64,000 nt of DNA from Pinus tabuliformis (taxonomy: Eukaryota > Streptophyta > Pinopsida > Pinales > Pinaceae), in contig CM062819.1 of the NCBI GenBank assembly GCA_031772625.1, forward strand, positions 828,661,503-828,725,502, in the 5' to 3' direction. Position 1 is the stretch's first letter; every line of letters begins with the position of its first letter. Under the pieces are notes generated by a model. It had not been told where the DNA came from and searched no databases. It saw only the letters and a program-made list of their open reading frames with translations. The translations under genes were made by a program, and so were the position numbers. Below, in pieces: positions 11,879-24,640 of this stretch.

Positions 11879-14800
11879 ATGGCAGAAGATGGTAGGTTTA
11901 GGGTCGAAAAATTCAACAACCAAAGCTACCAGCCGTGGAAGATGCAGATGGAAGATTATTTGTATCAGAGAGATCTGTACCTACCATTGAGCGGAAAGAC
12001 AAAGAAGCCAACAAGTATGACAGAGATAGAATGGAATATTCTCGATAGAAAGGCACTTGGAACAATATGGTTGTGCCTAGCGGCGTCGGTAGCGTTTAAT
12101 ATTTAAAAGGAAACGACAATAGAGGGTTTAATGTCGACATTGGCCAAACTATATGAAAAACCCTTCGCCTCAAATAAGGTATTTCTTATGAAGCGTTTAT
12201 TTAATATGAAGATGTCAGAAGGTGGATCTGTTGCAGACCATTTAAATGATTTTAACACAGTTACAAGTCAGTTAAGTTCTGTAGGGGTTACTTTTGAGGA
12301 TGAAGTTGGGGCTCTGTTATTTCTGTGCTCATTGCCATAAAGTTGGAATGGTTTAGTTATGGCCATAAGTAACTCTGTCTCTGGATCTAGTACTTTAAAG
12401 TTTGATGATGTTGTCGATGCAATCCTTAGCGAGGAAATGCGACGGAAAAGCTCCGGTGAGACATCAGGTAATGCTTTGATTGCAGAGACTAGGGGAAGAA
12501 AAATGGAAAGAGGAAAGAGCCCTGGATATCGAAGTAAGTCAAAAAAAGGCAGATCCAAGTCTAGATCGGGGATAGTGCTCTGGAAATGCGGGGAGAAAGG
12601 ACACCTAAAGAAAGACTGCAAGTCTCGGAAGGGAAAAGAAGGAGATGCACAACAAGAAACTAATCATGAAGCAAATGTAACAGGTGATGTGTTGCAAGAT
12701 GCTTTGATTCTTTCACTAGAAAATATTATTGATACCTAGGTGGTAGATTCGGGGGCCTCATTCCATGCCACACCTAATAAGAAACATTTTCATGATTATG
12801 TTCAAGGAGATTTTGGACAGATTCGATTGGGTGATGATAAACCTTGTAAAATCATTGGAATGGGTACAGCTTTCATAAAACAGCAGAATGCAAATCAATG
12901 GCTATTGAAGGAGGTAAGGCATGTTCCAGATCTGAAGAAAAATCTGATTTCAACAGGGCAGTTGGAAGGTGAAGGTTGCGTAACTACTTTCACAGATAAA
13001 ACCTGGAAGGTCACTAAAGGATCACTGGTAATAGCGAAAGGAGGAAAGGTTGGTACATTGTATTTATGCAATGGTATTTCTAATTCTGTTAATGCTTTAA
13101 CCTCTACAGGAGAAGATACGAAATTGTGGCATCATAGGCTCGGCACATGAGTGAGAAGGGGATGCAGATTCTTCACTCAAGAAATTTGTTGCCAAGTTTG
13201 AAGTACGTTGATTTAAAATTTTGTGAGAATTGTGTTTATGGAAAAAAGAAGAGAGTCAGATTCCTTAGAGTTGGGAAAGAAAAGAAGAGCGAAAAATTAG
13301 AGATTGTGCATATAGATGTATGGGGACCTGCTCAGGTATCATCTCTTGGTGGCTTTCGTTATTATGTTACTTTTATTGATGATGGAACCAAAAAATCCTG
13401 GATTTATTGTATTTGAAATAAATCTGATGTATTTGATACTTTCAAGAAATGGAAAGCTTTGGTTGAAAATGAGACAGGAAAAAGGTTGAAGTGTCTCAGA
13501 TCAAATAATGGAGGTGAATATTGCAGCAAAGAGTTTGATAGGTATTGTTCAGAGAATGGAATTCCTAGAGAGAAGACAGTTCCAGGAACACCACAAGAAA
13601 ATGGTGTGTCAGAAAGGACGAACAGGACAATCATGGAGTGTGCAAGGTGCATGAGATTGTATGCAGGATTGCCTTTACAATTTTGGGCAAATGTTGTGGA
13701 TATTGTTGTTTATCTAATAAACAGAGGGCCTTCAAGTTCCTTGGATGGTGGTATTCTAAAGGAGGCATGGACAGGTAAAAAGGTAAACTACTCCTTTTTA
13801 AAAACTCTTGGTTGTGAAGCCTTTGTCCACATTAACAAAGAAAATAGAACAAAGCTTGAGGCAAAATCAAAGAAATGTACCTTTATTGGATATGGTGTTA
13901 ATGATTTTGCTTATTGCTTTTATGATTATGAAAAACATAAAATCATTAGGAGCAAAGATGTCATATTCAATGAAAAGGTTTTGTATAAGGATTAGCAGCA
14001 GGAAAAGAAACAGGAAAAAGAAAACAGAGAATACACAATGCTTGATGAGATCACAGAAAAAGTGATGGTGCTTGAAAATCATAATGATCAACAGCCAAAA
14101 CAACAACCACAACAGCTACAAGCACTTCAAACACCTGAAAGTGGTGTTAGAAGATCTACCAAGATGAGTATACCCCCTGAACGATACTCTCCTTCATTAT
14201 ATTATGTATTGTTGACTAATTCTGGTGAACCAGAATGTTATGAAGCAGAGCAGGTAGAAACCAGGAAGAAGTGGGAGCAAGCCATGAAAGAAGAGATGGA
14301 CTCCTTAGCACATAACTAGACTTTGGACTTAGTCAGGTTACCTGCAGGTAAAACAGCATTGCAGAATAAATGGGTTTACAAGTTGAAGGAAGAAGATGAA
14401 GGTAGAAAAAGGTATAAAGCTAGACTTGTGGTGAAAGGGTCTGCACAGAAAAAGGGTATAGACTTTGATGAGATATTTTCTCCTGTTGTGAAAATGACTT
14501 CAATCAGAACTATTCTAAGTCTAGTAGCAGCTGAAGATTTGCATCTTGAGCAGTTAGATGTAAAGACAACCTTTCTCCATGGGGATTTGGAGGAAGAGAT
14601 ATATATGCAGCAGCGACAAGGATATGAGGTAAAAGGGAAGGAGAAACTAGTGTGCAGGTTGAAGAAAAGCTTGTATGGCTTAAAACAAGCTCCAAGGCAG
14701 TGGTATCTAAAATTTGACAAGTTTATGTCTGAACAAGGTTATACTAGATGTCACTCTAATCATTGTGTTTATCTGAAAAAACAAAATGATGGCAACTATA

Positions 14801-15776
14801 TTATATGTTATTGTATGTAGATGACATGCTTGTTGCAGGGTCTAACATGCAGGAAATAAATGTGCTCAAAAGAAAATTGGCAAATTCATTTGCAATGAAG
14901 GATTTGGGAGCTACAAAACAAATCCTTGGTATGAGAATAACTAGATACAGAAAAAATCACAAATTAACATTGTCTCGGAATGAGTACATACAAAAAGTGT
15001 TGAAAAGATTTAATATGCACAATGCAAAACCAGTTAGTACACCTTTTGCTAGCCATTTCAAACTTAGTAAGGAGATGTGCCCAAAGAACCAAGAAGACAT
15101 GGCTTATATGTCTAAAGTTCCTTATGCATCAGCAGTTGGAAGCTTAATGTATGCAATGGTTTGCACAAGACCTGATATTGCACATGCAGTGGGAGTTGTA
15201 AGCAGGTACATGAACAATCCAGGAAAAGAACATTGGATGGCGGTGAAGTGGATTCTCAGGTATTTGAGAGGTACCACAAATCAAGCATTATGCTTTGGTG
15301 GTTCAAACATTTCTCTATAGGGATATGTTGATGCAGATATGGCAGGTGATAGAGATAACAGGAGGAGCACAACAAAGTATGTGTTTACTATAGGTGGAAC
15401 AACTATCAGTTGGGTCTCAAAACTGCAAAGTGTTGTTGCACTCTTAACAACAGAAGCAGAGTATGTTTCTACTACAGAGGCTAGTAAAGAAATGATTTGG
15501 TTACAAAGGTTTTTGGATGAATTGGGTAAGAAGCAGGAGTTGGGCAGGTTATACAGTCACAGCCAGAGTGCCATACATCTTGCGAATAACTCTACATTTC
15601 ATTCCAAAACTAAGCATATACAATTCAAGTACCATTTCATACGGGCAGCATTGGAAGATGGACAGTTGAAGCTGGAAAAGATACACACTAGCTAGAATCC
15701 TGCAGATATGTTAACAAAAGTTGTAACCGGGGAGAAACTGAGAATCTGCTCAGTTTCAATTGGTCTTCAAGTATGA
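11879..15776 (+). pseudogene. Copia gag-pol, multiply broken
   Basis: Gag starts at the ATG at 11879 (YQPWKMQMEDYLYQRDLYLP). The zinc knuckle near 12578-12625 lacks its first Cys (CTC Leu codon at 12578). Protease has DSGASFH (about 12746). The integrase has HIDVWGP (about 13309), but its second catalytic Asp is Asn (AAT at 13504 in SNNGGEY), while PQENGVSERTNRT is intact. RT has LDVKTTFLHGDLEEEIYMQ (about 14555) and YVDD (14811-14822). RNase H has TTEAEY and ends near NPADMLTK. In-frame stops end at 12106, 12340, 12739, 13416, 13995, 14319, 15320 and 15695, with frameshifts near 13145 and 14805. Long inactive. Confidence 0.93.
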
Positions 15777-15860
15777 TGAAGAAGATGAGAAACAGCCAAG
15801 TCCAAAGTGGAGTCATTGTCTAGCAAATGAAGCAGTGGTGGAGTTGCTATAATCAGTCTC

Positions 15861-15872
15861 CAAGTGGGAGAT
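15861..15872 (+). other. Polypurine tract of nested Copia
   Basis: CAAGTGGGAGAT lies immediately before the 3' LTR, the usual plus-strand primer position for plant Copia elements. Confidence 0.8.
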
Positions 15873-16409
15873 TGTTGGGTGTGGAGCCTAATTATCTTCT
15901 GTATTCAAAGGTATCGCCGCATTGGACCCCAGTTCGAAATGGGGCAGTAACGCCGCCCGTAAAATATTCGCTGTAAGGGGGGTCCAGGGGGGGGGGCGGC
16001 TGCGCCCCCGAAGCTAAGAATAGATGTAAAATTGCCTTGTAACATGTTGTAATTTCGTAGTCAATCTGGGCCATTCATTAGGTGGAGATATGATGGTAGA
16101 AGTTATGTTTAATTTAGGGTTTTTTGCCCTAGAAGGAAACCCCTCGCTATATATGATGGAATTGTATTGCATCTATGTATATCTGTATTCTGAGTGAGGA
16201 AGAGGGAGTTACAACGGATCTGCTGTAGGTTGTATCTCTTCAGTTTGCTAGATAATATAAAAAGAAGGACTTCCTGTTTCTTCATGGAGGTAGCCCAAAC
16301 TGGGTGAACTACGTATATCTGTGTCTCTCTTGTTTTATGTGTTTTCTGTGTTTATATTTCTACAATATTTTATGTGTTCCGTTGCTCTGTAATATATAAT
16401 TTTCTAACA
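15873..16409 (+). repeat. 3' LTR of nested Copia (537 bp)
   Basis: Homologous to 11249-11803, with TGTTGGG start and TCTAACA end followed by TATTG. Several indels against the 5' LTR indicate an insertion that is not recent. Confidence 0.92.
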
Positions 16410-16414
16410 TATTG

Positions 16415-19400
16415 CCTATTTATGTTTTGTTTATTTTTGCAGGTCTTCATTGCTTTGATTTTAGAGACTTGAAACAAGCATGCAACTATTTTAAATTTGA
16501 AGCATGCTCAAGGAAGTATTAGTTGTTTTGTCAGAATTTGAGGATTCATTAATTTTCCTTATATATTTCATTAAAATTCCATTTAGACTTTTAAATACAT
16601 TATCGGGAAATTCATGTTGGATCATTATAATATCGCAACTCTCCTCATGAGAAAGTCGCGATAACATCTTCCTCTAATCGAATAATCCGATGGTTAATCA
16701 AATTATTGAATGGAGTTTTTATAGAAAGGAAAAATTGAGTTGGGCACTTCTATTTTGGATACTTTAAAATGTCCCAATCTCATCATATTGTCATATATCA
16801 TTATCAGAGCATCCTAATGTCGGGACATTTCATATAAAGCATCAATTGAAGTATTGCGATATCCACCCAATTCTGGACCCGATACCACATTTAATTCTAG
16901 TTCTGAAAGATATCGCATCCGTTTATAAATCACAATTTTAGTTGAAGTGCATGTTTTAAAAGTTCTGATGTCCTGGACTTGATACCACATTTAAATTCAG
17001 TTTTAAAAGATATCGCATCCACTCATAAAATCACAATTTCAATTGGGACATACATTTAAAAGTTCTGATATCCCAGATCCGATAAGAGATTGAATCTATT
17101 TAATAAAACTATCGCATTCGTTCTACATCGCACATCGGCATATCAATGATGTTACATCTCGTTTTAAATCATCCAATCATCGATCTCTTATCAAGCCCAA
17201 AGTCGGTCCCACAAAGATGCCACGTCACATATCACAAATCGCATATCGGAGGTTTTCAAATAAGATTGCACCAAATATCTTTGATCCTGTGATAGCCCCA
17301 TCACCTCCGATCTCCGATAAAACTTTTCATGATATCGCATCCTCCATACCACATCATCCATCTCATAGCATTTGATCATAAGCATTCCCGATAGGTAACC
17401 TGCGATACAAGATCCCCGATATAACTTCCCACTTGCCATATCGCAATTTTCATATCGCGAAATTCAATCAGTTGTTCTCCTTTTGTACACCCGATATTGA
17501 AACTCTGATAAAAGACCTACGATATACATTTTTGCTCGTATCTTTAATCAAGGCCTATCGGAAGTTCATAATATCGCATGTTTCAAAAAATACAGCTATA
17601 ATATTTCACTAATACTTTTCTCTGATAACACTCATATGTCAAGAAACTCAAAAATTTAGGTTATGGGTAAATGATCATATTCTGTCTCTCATCAGTACAG
17701 TTGAAATCAAATGCTTACGCTCATTATTAAACTCGGATTTGCTACAAATGGAGGAAATTTTTACACAAACCACTTACAGCAAATGATCTTATCCATGAGT
17801 TTATATATGTGTGTTCCAAATAGTCAAATTACGAAGTTGAACCATTGCACCACAACTGCCAAATTGTTTCCCTTTAGTCATATTCATTTCTTCCAAAGGG
17901 ACTTAGAGCCTCCAATTGATTAAATTTAAAATCTTAGTCTGCAACTTAACATTTTTCTATACTTTTCTCAGGATTTCAAATTTGTTGTTTTAGTAAACTC
18001 TTGTATTTATATTATATCAGAAGCATTTAAAAACAAATTCCAAGTTTTACTTCTTTGAGCCTCACATTTCCTTTTACCACTATCATATTCATTACATCTA
18101 TCAAAGGAAAAAATCACTATGATGACATGAAGTCATGTTCCATTATCTTTAAATATGTATGCTACTTTCATGTTATCATGACGATTAAAAAAATGGATGT
18201 GTTTTAATCATAACTTTGTGAAATCCAAGAATTCAATCATAGGGATGACTTTCTGACTAAAGGGATATATATTCTTCATGATATATGCACATGGACCTCT
18301 TTTACTCTTCTCGGCAATCTGCTTGGCTAATGAAATATTTCATCACCTGTGGTTCATTTAAATTTTTGCCTTTGATTCGTTATTAGATGCACATTTTATT
18401 ATATCAATCATCTTCTAGTGAGCATCTTCATTTACTACAAAGACACTCATGAGCATCTACTATGGTAATGTAGCAATTCGTAGCAAATTTGGAACAGGTA
18501 AAGATAATAGATCATGATTAATCCATTTGGAATTCTTTTTTATTTTGAATTTTTATATTCACCCCATACTTACCATTTAGAGATTCAAATCATCTTCATA
18601 CATATAATTGATATATTTTTTGGGATTTCGAATCAACTTCAATATAATGGGGCTAATACAAACTCAAAATAAAGAAAAGAAAGAGAGAATTTATCACTAT
18701 GATTTATTAAAGAGCATATTTACATTCTCATCTCTGATAAATTCAGTTCACTTTAGATTCCTGGAACATGAAACATTGTTTTCTTCTAGTTTGTTGCTTG
18801 TTTTAGTTTAGATTTAATAAGTGATGATTGTGGGTCAATAAGATTTCAGTCAATTCAACTTCTTCATCCTTTTAATTCTAATTAAAGGAAGAAGTTATCT
18901 TTTGTTGGAGAAAATGATACCTCTCAGGTAAGATTGAACGCAATTCTCCAAATGGTAAGTTCCATGTGCCCACTTTCATTTATTTACTTTTGGTTTCAGT
19001 TTTGTTTTTAATTTTTGCTGATATAAAACTCTGTTTTGCAGCTCCTCATAAAACTTCTCACGCTTCCACCAGATCAGATTTGGAATTCACTCTCCTTTGT
19101 TCAGTAATGATCCTCATCGAATCAGCTACACTAGGGAGTTTTTGAACCTTTAGTTTGTTTCTTTAAGCATTTCTTTTGTTAGAAAATGGTTAAGATGATG
19201 CTTTGAAACAAAACAATTGACACTAGACAAAAAAATAAATAAATAAAAAATAAAAATAAAAATAAAAAATAAAAAAAATCGTTGTCGCTAAATTTTATCA
19301 TCATTGCTATCGGAAGCCAAAACGCTTATAACTCTACAAGATCAAATTTATCTAAATCTCAACAAAAGAAGGAACATTCACATGATTATTTTCTTTTACT

Positions 19401-20413
19401 TCGTCTCGTTGAGACATTGGTATAAATTGTCTTGTTGGAGTTTATCTTTTAAAAATTTGGATTTTTCTTTCACCTTTCACCTTCTTCATTTTTATTTTTG
19501 ATTGTTGATTTCTTTTCTTACTTTAGCTTAGGAATTCTTTTCCTTTTGTTTTCAATTTTGTTTTGATTTTGGTGACTCTGCCATGATATATGTGAAAGGA
19601 CCTTTCTTGTTCAACAACGGTTGACATACAGGGGGAAATCTTAACTCTACCTATATCAGTGAATTTCATTTATCATTAAAGGCATATCCTTATGGAACCA
19701 TAATTCCTCTTGCTTTAAATATTTTTCATGGAGGAACACACATCCTTTCGAGGTGATCAAGTTTAATTTTTCAAGAAATTTTTTTATTTGAGTTTAAAAC
19801 AATGAATCTCTCCCACCCCTCCACATAAAAGCCTCTTATTGATAGTTGCAAGGAAAGAATTTAGAGCAAACATTATGAAAATATTATGTCCATTAAACAT
19901 AAATCTCTATTACCATCCCACCTCTTTCACTCACATACATCATAAACCAAAAGCTTGCATATATGCTTATCAAAAGGGTGATTAAAGAGGAAGCATGGGA
20001 AATACAAGTAAACCCGTCGAGGTTATGAACGCTCGTTGGCAGCGGGACTATGCTTGTATGGCATAAAAGACAACTCCGTCGGGGTACTATTCAAGCTTGC
20101 TGGCAATGAAGTGATGTCAGAGATAATCATAAAATGGATATATTCTTTATAAAAAAACTCCTATTTCTACCTTCTTCTATTATGAGGTAGTCTTAAAACA
20201 AATTTTCCCAAATTTGGATTCATGACTTTTACTTAAACTTGTTTTGAGTATTTATCTTTACAGATTCATATTACTTAATCTATTTTATGTGGGACCTATG
20301 GAAATATTTTACTGTTACACGATTTCATAAACTCCATTATTTTCAACCTTTGGATAAATTAAAGTTCATTATCTTTAACTAGAGATAATTGGTTCTTCCC
20401 AGTGTGTCATCGT
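16415..20413 (+). other. 3' half of giant-element interior, no pol genes
   Basis: No retroviral domain is seen. The region from about 16620 to 17600 is unusually dense in TATCGC/GCGATA. Possible splice signals appear at 18954 (ATG|GTAAGT) and 19041 (GTTTTGCAG). A purine run (CAGGGGGAAAT) near 19629 could be a polypurine tract, but it lies about 785 bp before the LTR. A short CpG-bearing stretch is at about 20010-20080. Confidence 0.4.
16858..17140. repeat. Degenerate ~100-115 bp tandem repeat
   Basis: Two clear copies and a partial third share the order: GATACCACATTTAA, AAAGATATCGCATCC, ATAAATCACAATTT, then TTTAAAAGTTCTGAT. The unit lies inside the TATCGC-rich section of the giant element. 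No coding frame. Confidence 0.6.
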
Positions 20414-23309
20414 TGTTGTAGAGAAAACCCAAAACCCCCCATTACTTCAAGTAATAGAGACATTTTGCATTAATTTTTTGGCTAAGCATCTTTTATGATT
20501 TTCATTCAAGTTAATTGTCGTGCAATTTTCTCATTTTTTCGTTTTTATCGGATTTCTATTTTGATTGTTTCATTGAATCATACTTTTCACTAGATTTCCA
20601 TCAATACTTGTTTCATTCATTTGGTCAACCTATTTGTAAAAGGCACTTCTTTTGAAGTTTGATCGGTTTCTCGCCTAGACTAAAAATGTAAATAATTTAT
20701 AATATTTCGATTTTTCTAATTAAGTTCGATAGTCATTCATTGTAAATATTAACTTTTAGTGAATTTTTACTATTTTTTCACTAACGGCCCCACAAAATGA
20801 CCCAACTAAGTTGTACAATAAATGAAAAACACGTTTCGAGATCTTGGTAATTTATTTCAATTTGTTATTTTAAAACAAGTTGCCAAGACCAAATTCTCAA
20901 AATTGCAAAATATCTATAGTCCAATTTGTAGGATTATTAATTCCACATCGGCCCCACTTCATATCACTTCCTTCCTCCCAAAATCCCGATTTAAGAAAGA
21001 AATGCGATTCAAAATTTGTGATTTTAGAAATGCGATCAAAATTTGTGATTTCATAAATGCGATCAAAATTTTCGATTTTAGAAATGCGATCAAAATTTGC
21101 GATGTGATATTGCAATATCGCATATCATAAAAAATCTAAAGCACCGCAAACTCGTCCCTTAAAAATGTGTGATTTTGGAAAATATACGAGAGGTTAAAAC
21201 TTTTTAATATAAGGTTCCTTCTCCACTCCACTTCACCTCATCCTACCTCATGCTCACCTCATTCTCCACTCACTTCACCCTCCACTCAGTTCCCTCCTCC
21301 ATCACTCCTCTTCACGTGGATGGAATCAATGAAAAAAGATTAATTCCAATGGTTTGTTTTGTATGGATTTTGGATTGATTTCAATGATTTGTATATAAAT
21401 ATTTTAATTTAATATTATATTTATATTATAATTTTGATATAAATTTAATTATAATATTATTACATTTTAATTAATTTTTGTTAAATCATTTCAATCTTAA
21501 TTCATTTCTATAAATAATTAATTTAATTTGTAATCACAATTAATTAGCATTAATTAAATAGTAATTGTAATTTTATTTAATATTAGAATTTAATTTAAAA
21601 TTCTGATTTTTAGCCGCAACAGAAATTCCAGAATTCTGACAATTTTAATATACCAACTTCAGAAGCTCATAAATAGAGTTTTACCTAGCTAAATGAGGCC
21701 GAGGATGGCTCATTGGAGAGATAAAATTATGGAAAATATTTCTGAAGTGGTTTCATTTCCAGATTTGATCATTTACTGGGTATAAAATCCAACAGAAAAT
21801 CAGGCTCCGAATTTTAAACAAAATCAATTTTATGAGTTTTATTTTCTGCATTTTTATTTGCCCACAACTTCTTCTAAGTGCAGACCCATTAGTCAATAAT
21901 CTCTTTGGCCAATTAGATCATCACATGCATCAATAGAAAGCTCAGATTTCATTTTCAATTATTTATTTAATTGAATTTGATTGGATTTCTTTTAATTCCA
22001 CATTTAGCATTTTGATTTTATTTTTGTATTTTAAATTTTGTTTTGATCTGTTTAGCAGGAAAACAATTGGAGAGATGAAGAGAAAAGAATCTGAATTAAT
22101 GAGAAGGCTCCAGCAATAGAAGAATGGAATTTTGATCCAATGAAATTTGATTAAACATATTTCTTCTTCAACAAACTTTCTTGTTAAGAATTCTTTTGAA
22201 ACTATTATAAATAACATATTGTAGAATTTAATAAGGACTTCTCTCCTCTGCAATTCTGGAATTCTAAAAGCACTTTTGTAATAGGAATTTAGAGTTGTAG
22301 GTGGGAGGAGAGAAAATCTCAGATCTGGGGATTATTTAGGATTTTTCTTTTGCATTCTGAATTATGTATGATGGGCAAAGTTTGCACTTTTACAGCTCTT
22401 GTTGTAACAATAGAAGTTCAAACAATGTAAAGGACGTTGGAGACCAGGTCAGAGAAATGGATTCAATAAATTGGTATTTATAATACTATTGTTTTAAATA
22501 CTAATTTCATTTTATGATGGTAGGAATGTGTCATTTTATTCATATTTGTGCACTATTGTCGGTATGAATAATTTGTTTCAATCATATGTTATTATTTATC
22601 TCTGCTCTTATGGGTTGAATTCTGATTTCTGAGTAACTATTTACTCAGAAATCTGTCTTTTAATACTGGTTTAACAAATAGTGATATGGTGTGAACTACT
22701 TCCTCATATTATTGTTTAATTATTCGAATTATTGATTAAACAATCAATATCATTTTGTAAACTTCTTCCTAAATGTTGTTGGTTTATTATTTCAGTCAAG
22801 AGGTCTCTGAATAGAATATGTTTTGGTATACATAATGTCAATTAATTGAACTACTTCGTTAGCTTGATATTCATTATAAGTCAGACATATTTAAATCTCA
22901 ATCATTTAAATATCTTGCTCTTGGTTGGGTTAGATCTATATCTGCCTAATTGAGATAGGATTAGGATTTAGTTCCTTTTGCTTGCATTTTAGAATAATTT
23001 TGCATTTAGATTAATTCTACATTTCTAAAAGTCCTCTTCACAAAGAGGCAAACTTTAGTTGTGGCTTGGCTGAGCCCCAAATCAGCTTAAGGATCACTTT
23101 CTTGCCTGATCAACAAGAGGGTTGATATGATGTCTCTTCTCCATTGGTCGATGAAAGTCATATTTTAAGCCATTAGAGATTGAGAGAAAGTAACTGGACC
23201 TAGTTTAACTAGTCGGAACCACCATTCCAAATGGAAAAATAGATGCTTTAAGGTTCGGACTAGGTGGTCATCCCCCAATGTTGTTGCATCAAATTTCGAG
23301 GCTTCAATA
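20414..23309 (+). repeat. 3' LTR (2896 bp) of the giant element
   Basis: Aligns with 5391-8257 from TGTTGTAG to TTCAATA. The TATAAATA box is at 22206-22213. It has one more copy of the GCGAT short repeat (20998-21125) and extra short insertions, for example near 21240-21300. The preceding bases are not clearly polypurine. Confidence 0.85.
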
Positions 23310-23556
23310 ATGGGGAAGATAACAACGATTCCACCTAACCACCCGAGATAGCCTCAACTAACTTATATATATATATATATATATATATATCACTAGTCGA
23401 GATTTGAACTTGGGTGAGGAAGATAACAACCATTCTACCCAACCACCCGAGATAACCCTAATTCACACACACACACACACACAATTTGTTTAAAAGTTAC
23501 TTAGTTTTCAAAATTTATATTGATTTTTTCATATGTTAATGATGATGACAATGAAT
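23310..23556. repeat. Resumed tandem-array unit with tRNA-like heads
   Basis: This continues the unit broken at 5390: the A-box side of a split tRNA-like head (23310-23350), a (TA)n tract (about 23365-23390), a complete head on the minus strand (23460-23392), and (CA)n (about 23466-23482). It then breaks off at 23552-23556, within the block ATGATGATGACAATGAAT that continues into GATCTATTAA at 35380. Confidence 0.65.
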
Positions 23557-23991
23557 TGGGGTGGCAGGAGGGGGAGGGATTCTCATTAATCCCGAAGGAC
23601 TCATTGAATTTCAATATGCTTGGGGGCTTGGCCAGAAAACAAATAACCAAGCAGAAGCGTACGGTATGCTCCTGGGACTAATCCTGGCACAAAGAAATGG
23701 GATAAAAAAGATTCATGTGTTAGGATATTTCATGATCATTATAAGGCATATGATTAACACTTCAAAGGCTAAGATCACTAACTTGAACCAAATCATTAAG
23801 AGAGCCCAGAAATTGCTCCCTTCTTTCGAATCACTATCCTTCTACCAAGTCTTGAGGGGAAATAACCAAGATGTTGATAGACAAGCTAATAAGGCATGCC
23901 ATCTGGAGGAGGAAAAAAGTGTAATAAACGATGTCGTGGGTATGCCAAATCTTCCTTAAGAAAATGAAGAGAGATATATGTAGGTTGGTGT
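23552..23991 (+). pseudogene. LINE RNase H remnant, 5'-truncated
   Basis: The open frame from about 23561 to 23956 has no ATG start. It shows GGGILINPEG, then NNQAEAYGMLLGL, and a degenerate RGNNQDVDRQANKA near its end. This is the RNase H layout found at the C-terminus of plant LINE polyproteins. The first catalytic Asp is missing because the copy begins inside the domain, and the GDS motif reads GYF, so the enzyme would be dead. It starts abruptly in the tandem array, as 5'-truncated LINE insertions do. The composite Gypsy at 23992 interrupts its downstream part, and a second frame appears to continue across the insertion. Confidence 0.65.
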
Positions 23992-24640
23992 TGTTAGCGC
24001 TTGAAATTTCACCTCAGGCTGAGAAAGGCAAACTCCAAGGCAACATCAAACCACTTAGCCTCGTAGCTAGCCCTACGGGGCAGGAGAGGGCTCTCTCCGG
24101 TCTATCTCGGCAAAGATCTTCAACGGGCAGAGATAACCAATAAAGAACACTGATTTTAGGCTAGTAAACTGATTGATAAAAAGGGTTTTTAATAAAATGA
24201 TGGGGTTTTTCTGGGCTGCATGGGCAAAGTAACAGCTTGAACAGAGAAATGTAATCAAAAACACAGATTATCCCCTGAGGCAAGGTAGGCAAGAAAGTTT
24301 AACATCAAATTGAGATTAAATTGGCGATGGCAAGACTGCTGAGGAGCTGACAAGGGCATAGAAGATGAATCCTTGTCAAACAGAAGAAAACATTAAATAT
24401 GAACAAACTTAAAGGCAGAGCATATAAATTATGAATTCTACCTTAACACTTCATTTGCTCAAATGGAAACGATCATGAAATGACATGAACACATAACAGG
24501 CTACATATGAAACAAAAGAGGACACAAATGTTAAATCTCATACCACAGGAATCTCAGGGGTCAGAGCTGCATGTTTTAATTAAAATCTCTGTTAAAATCT
24601 GTACAATAGAAGCTCTCTGTTCTCCACCAGCTCTCAGAAC
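23992..24640 (-). repeat. Left LTR, divergent subfamily
   Basis: The outer ~170 bp (U5 side) matches the other two LTRs, including a hairpin-forming GGAGAGGGCTCTCTCC. The middle (about 24170-24330) is unlike them. The inner boundary is approximate, since the TG start is not obvious. The gag-pol frame runs into this LTR. Confidence 0.7.

Larger units (their letters stand above)
11249..16409 (+). mobile_element. Nested Ty1/Copia retrotransposon
   Basis: LTRs lie at 11249-11803 and 15873-16409, both TGTTGGGTGTGG...TTTCTAACA. A perfect 5-bp duplication TATTG flanks the element (11244-11248 and 16410-16414). The primer-binding site and polypurine tract are in place. Domain order is gag, protease, integrase, reverse transcriptase, RNase H, which is diagnostic for Copia. 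The polyprotein is broken many times, so this copy cannot act alone. It sits inside the giant LTR element and is therefore the younger of the two. Confidence 0.95.
5391..23309 (+). mobile_element. Giant non-autonomous LTR retrotransposon (gag only), 17.9 kb
   Basis: Two long direct repeats (5391-8257 and 20414-23309) begin TGTTGTAG and end TTCAACA or TTCAATA. Flanking 5-mers are GTGGG (5386-5390) and ATGGG (23310-23314), a target duplication with one mismatch. The sequence on either side joins into one tRNA-like repeat head, confirming the insertion. A primer-binding-like site follows the 5' LTR. The interior, after removing a nested Copia, is about 7 kb and carries one gag-like gene. No protease, reverse transcriptase, RNase H or integrase is visible, so mobilisation would need a helper element. 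Gag features suggest a Ty3/Gypsy relationship, which is an inference. Confidence 0.85.

Noticed and set aside
12268-14720. Minus-strand ORFs inside the nested Copia
   Set aside because: Shadows of the plus-strand gag-pol.
19629-19640. Purine run as polypurine tract of the giant element
   Set aside because: It lies about 785 bp from the 3' LTR start, too far for a plus-strand primer unless the LTR boundary is wrong.
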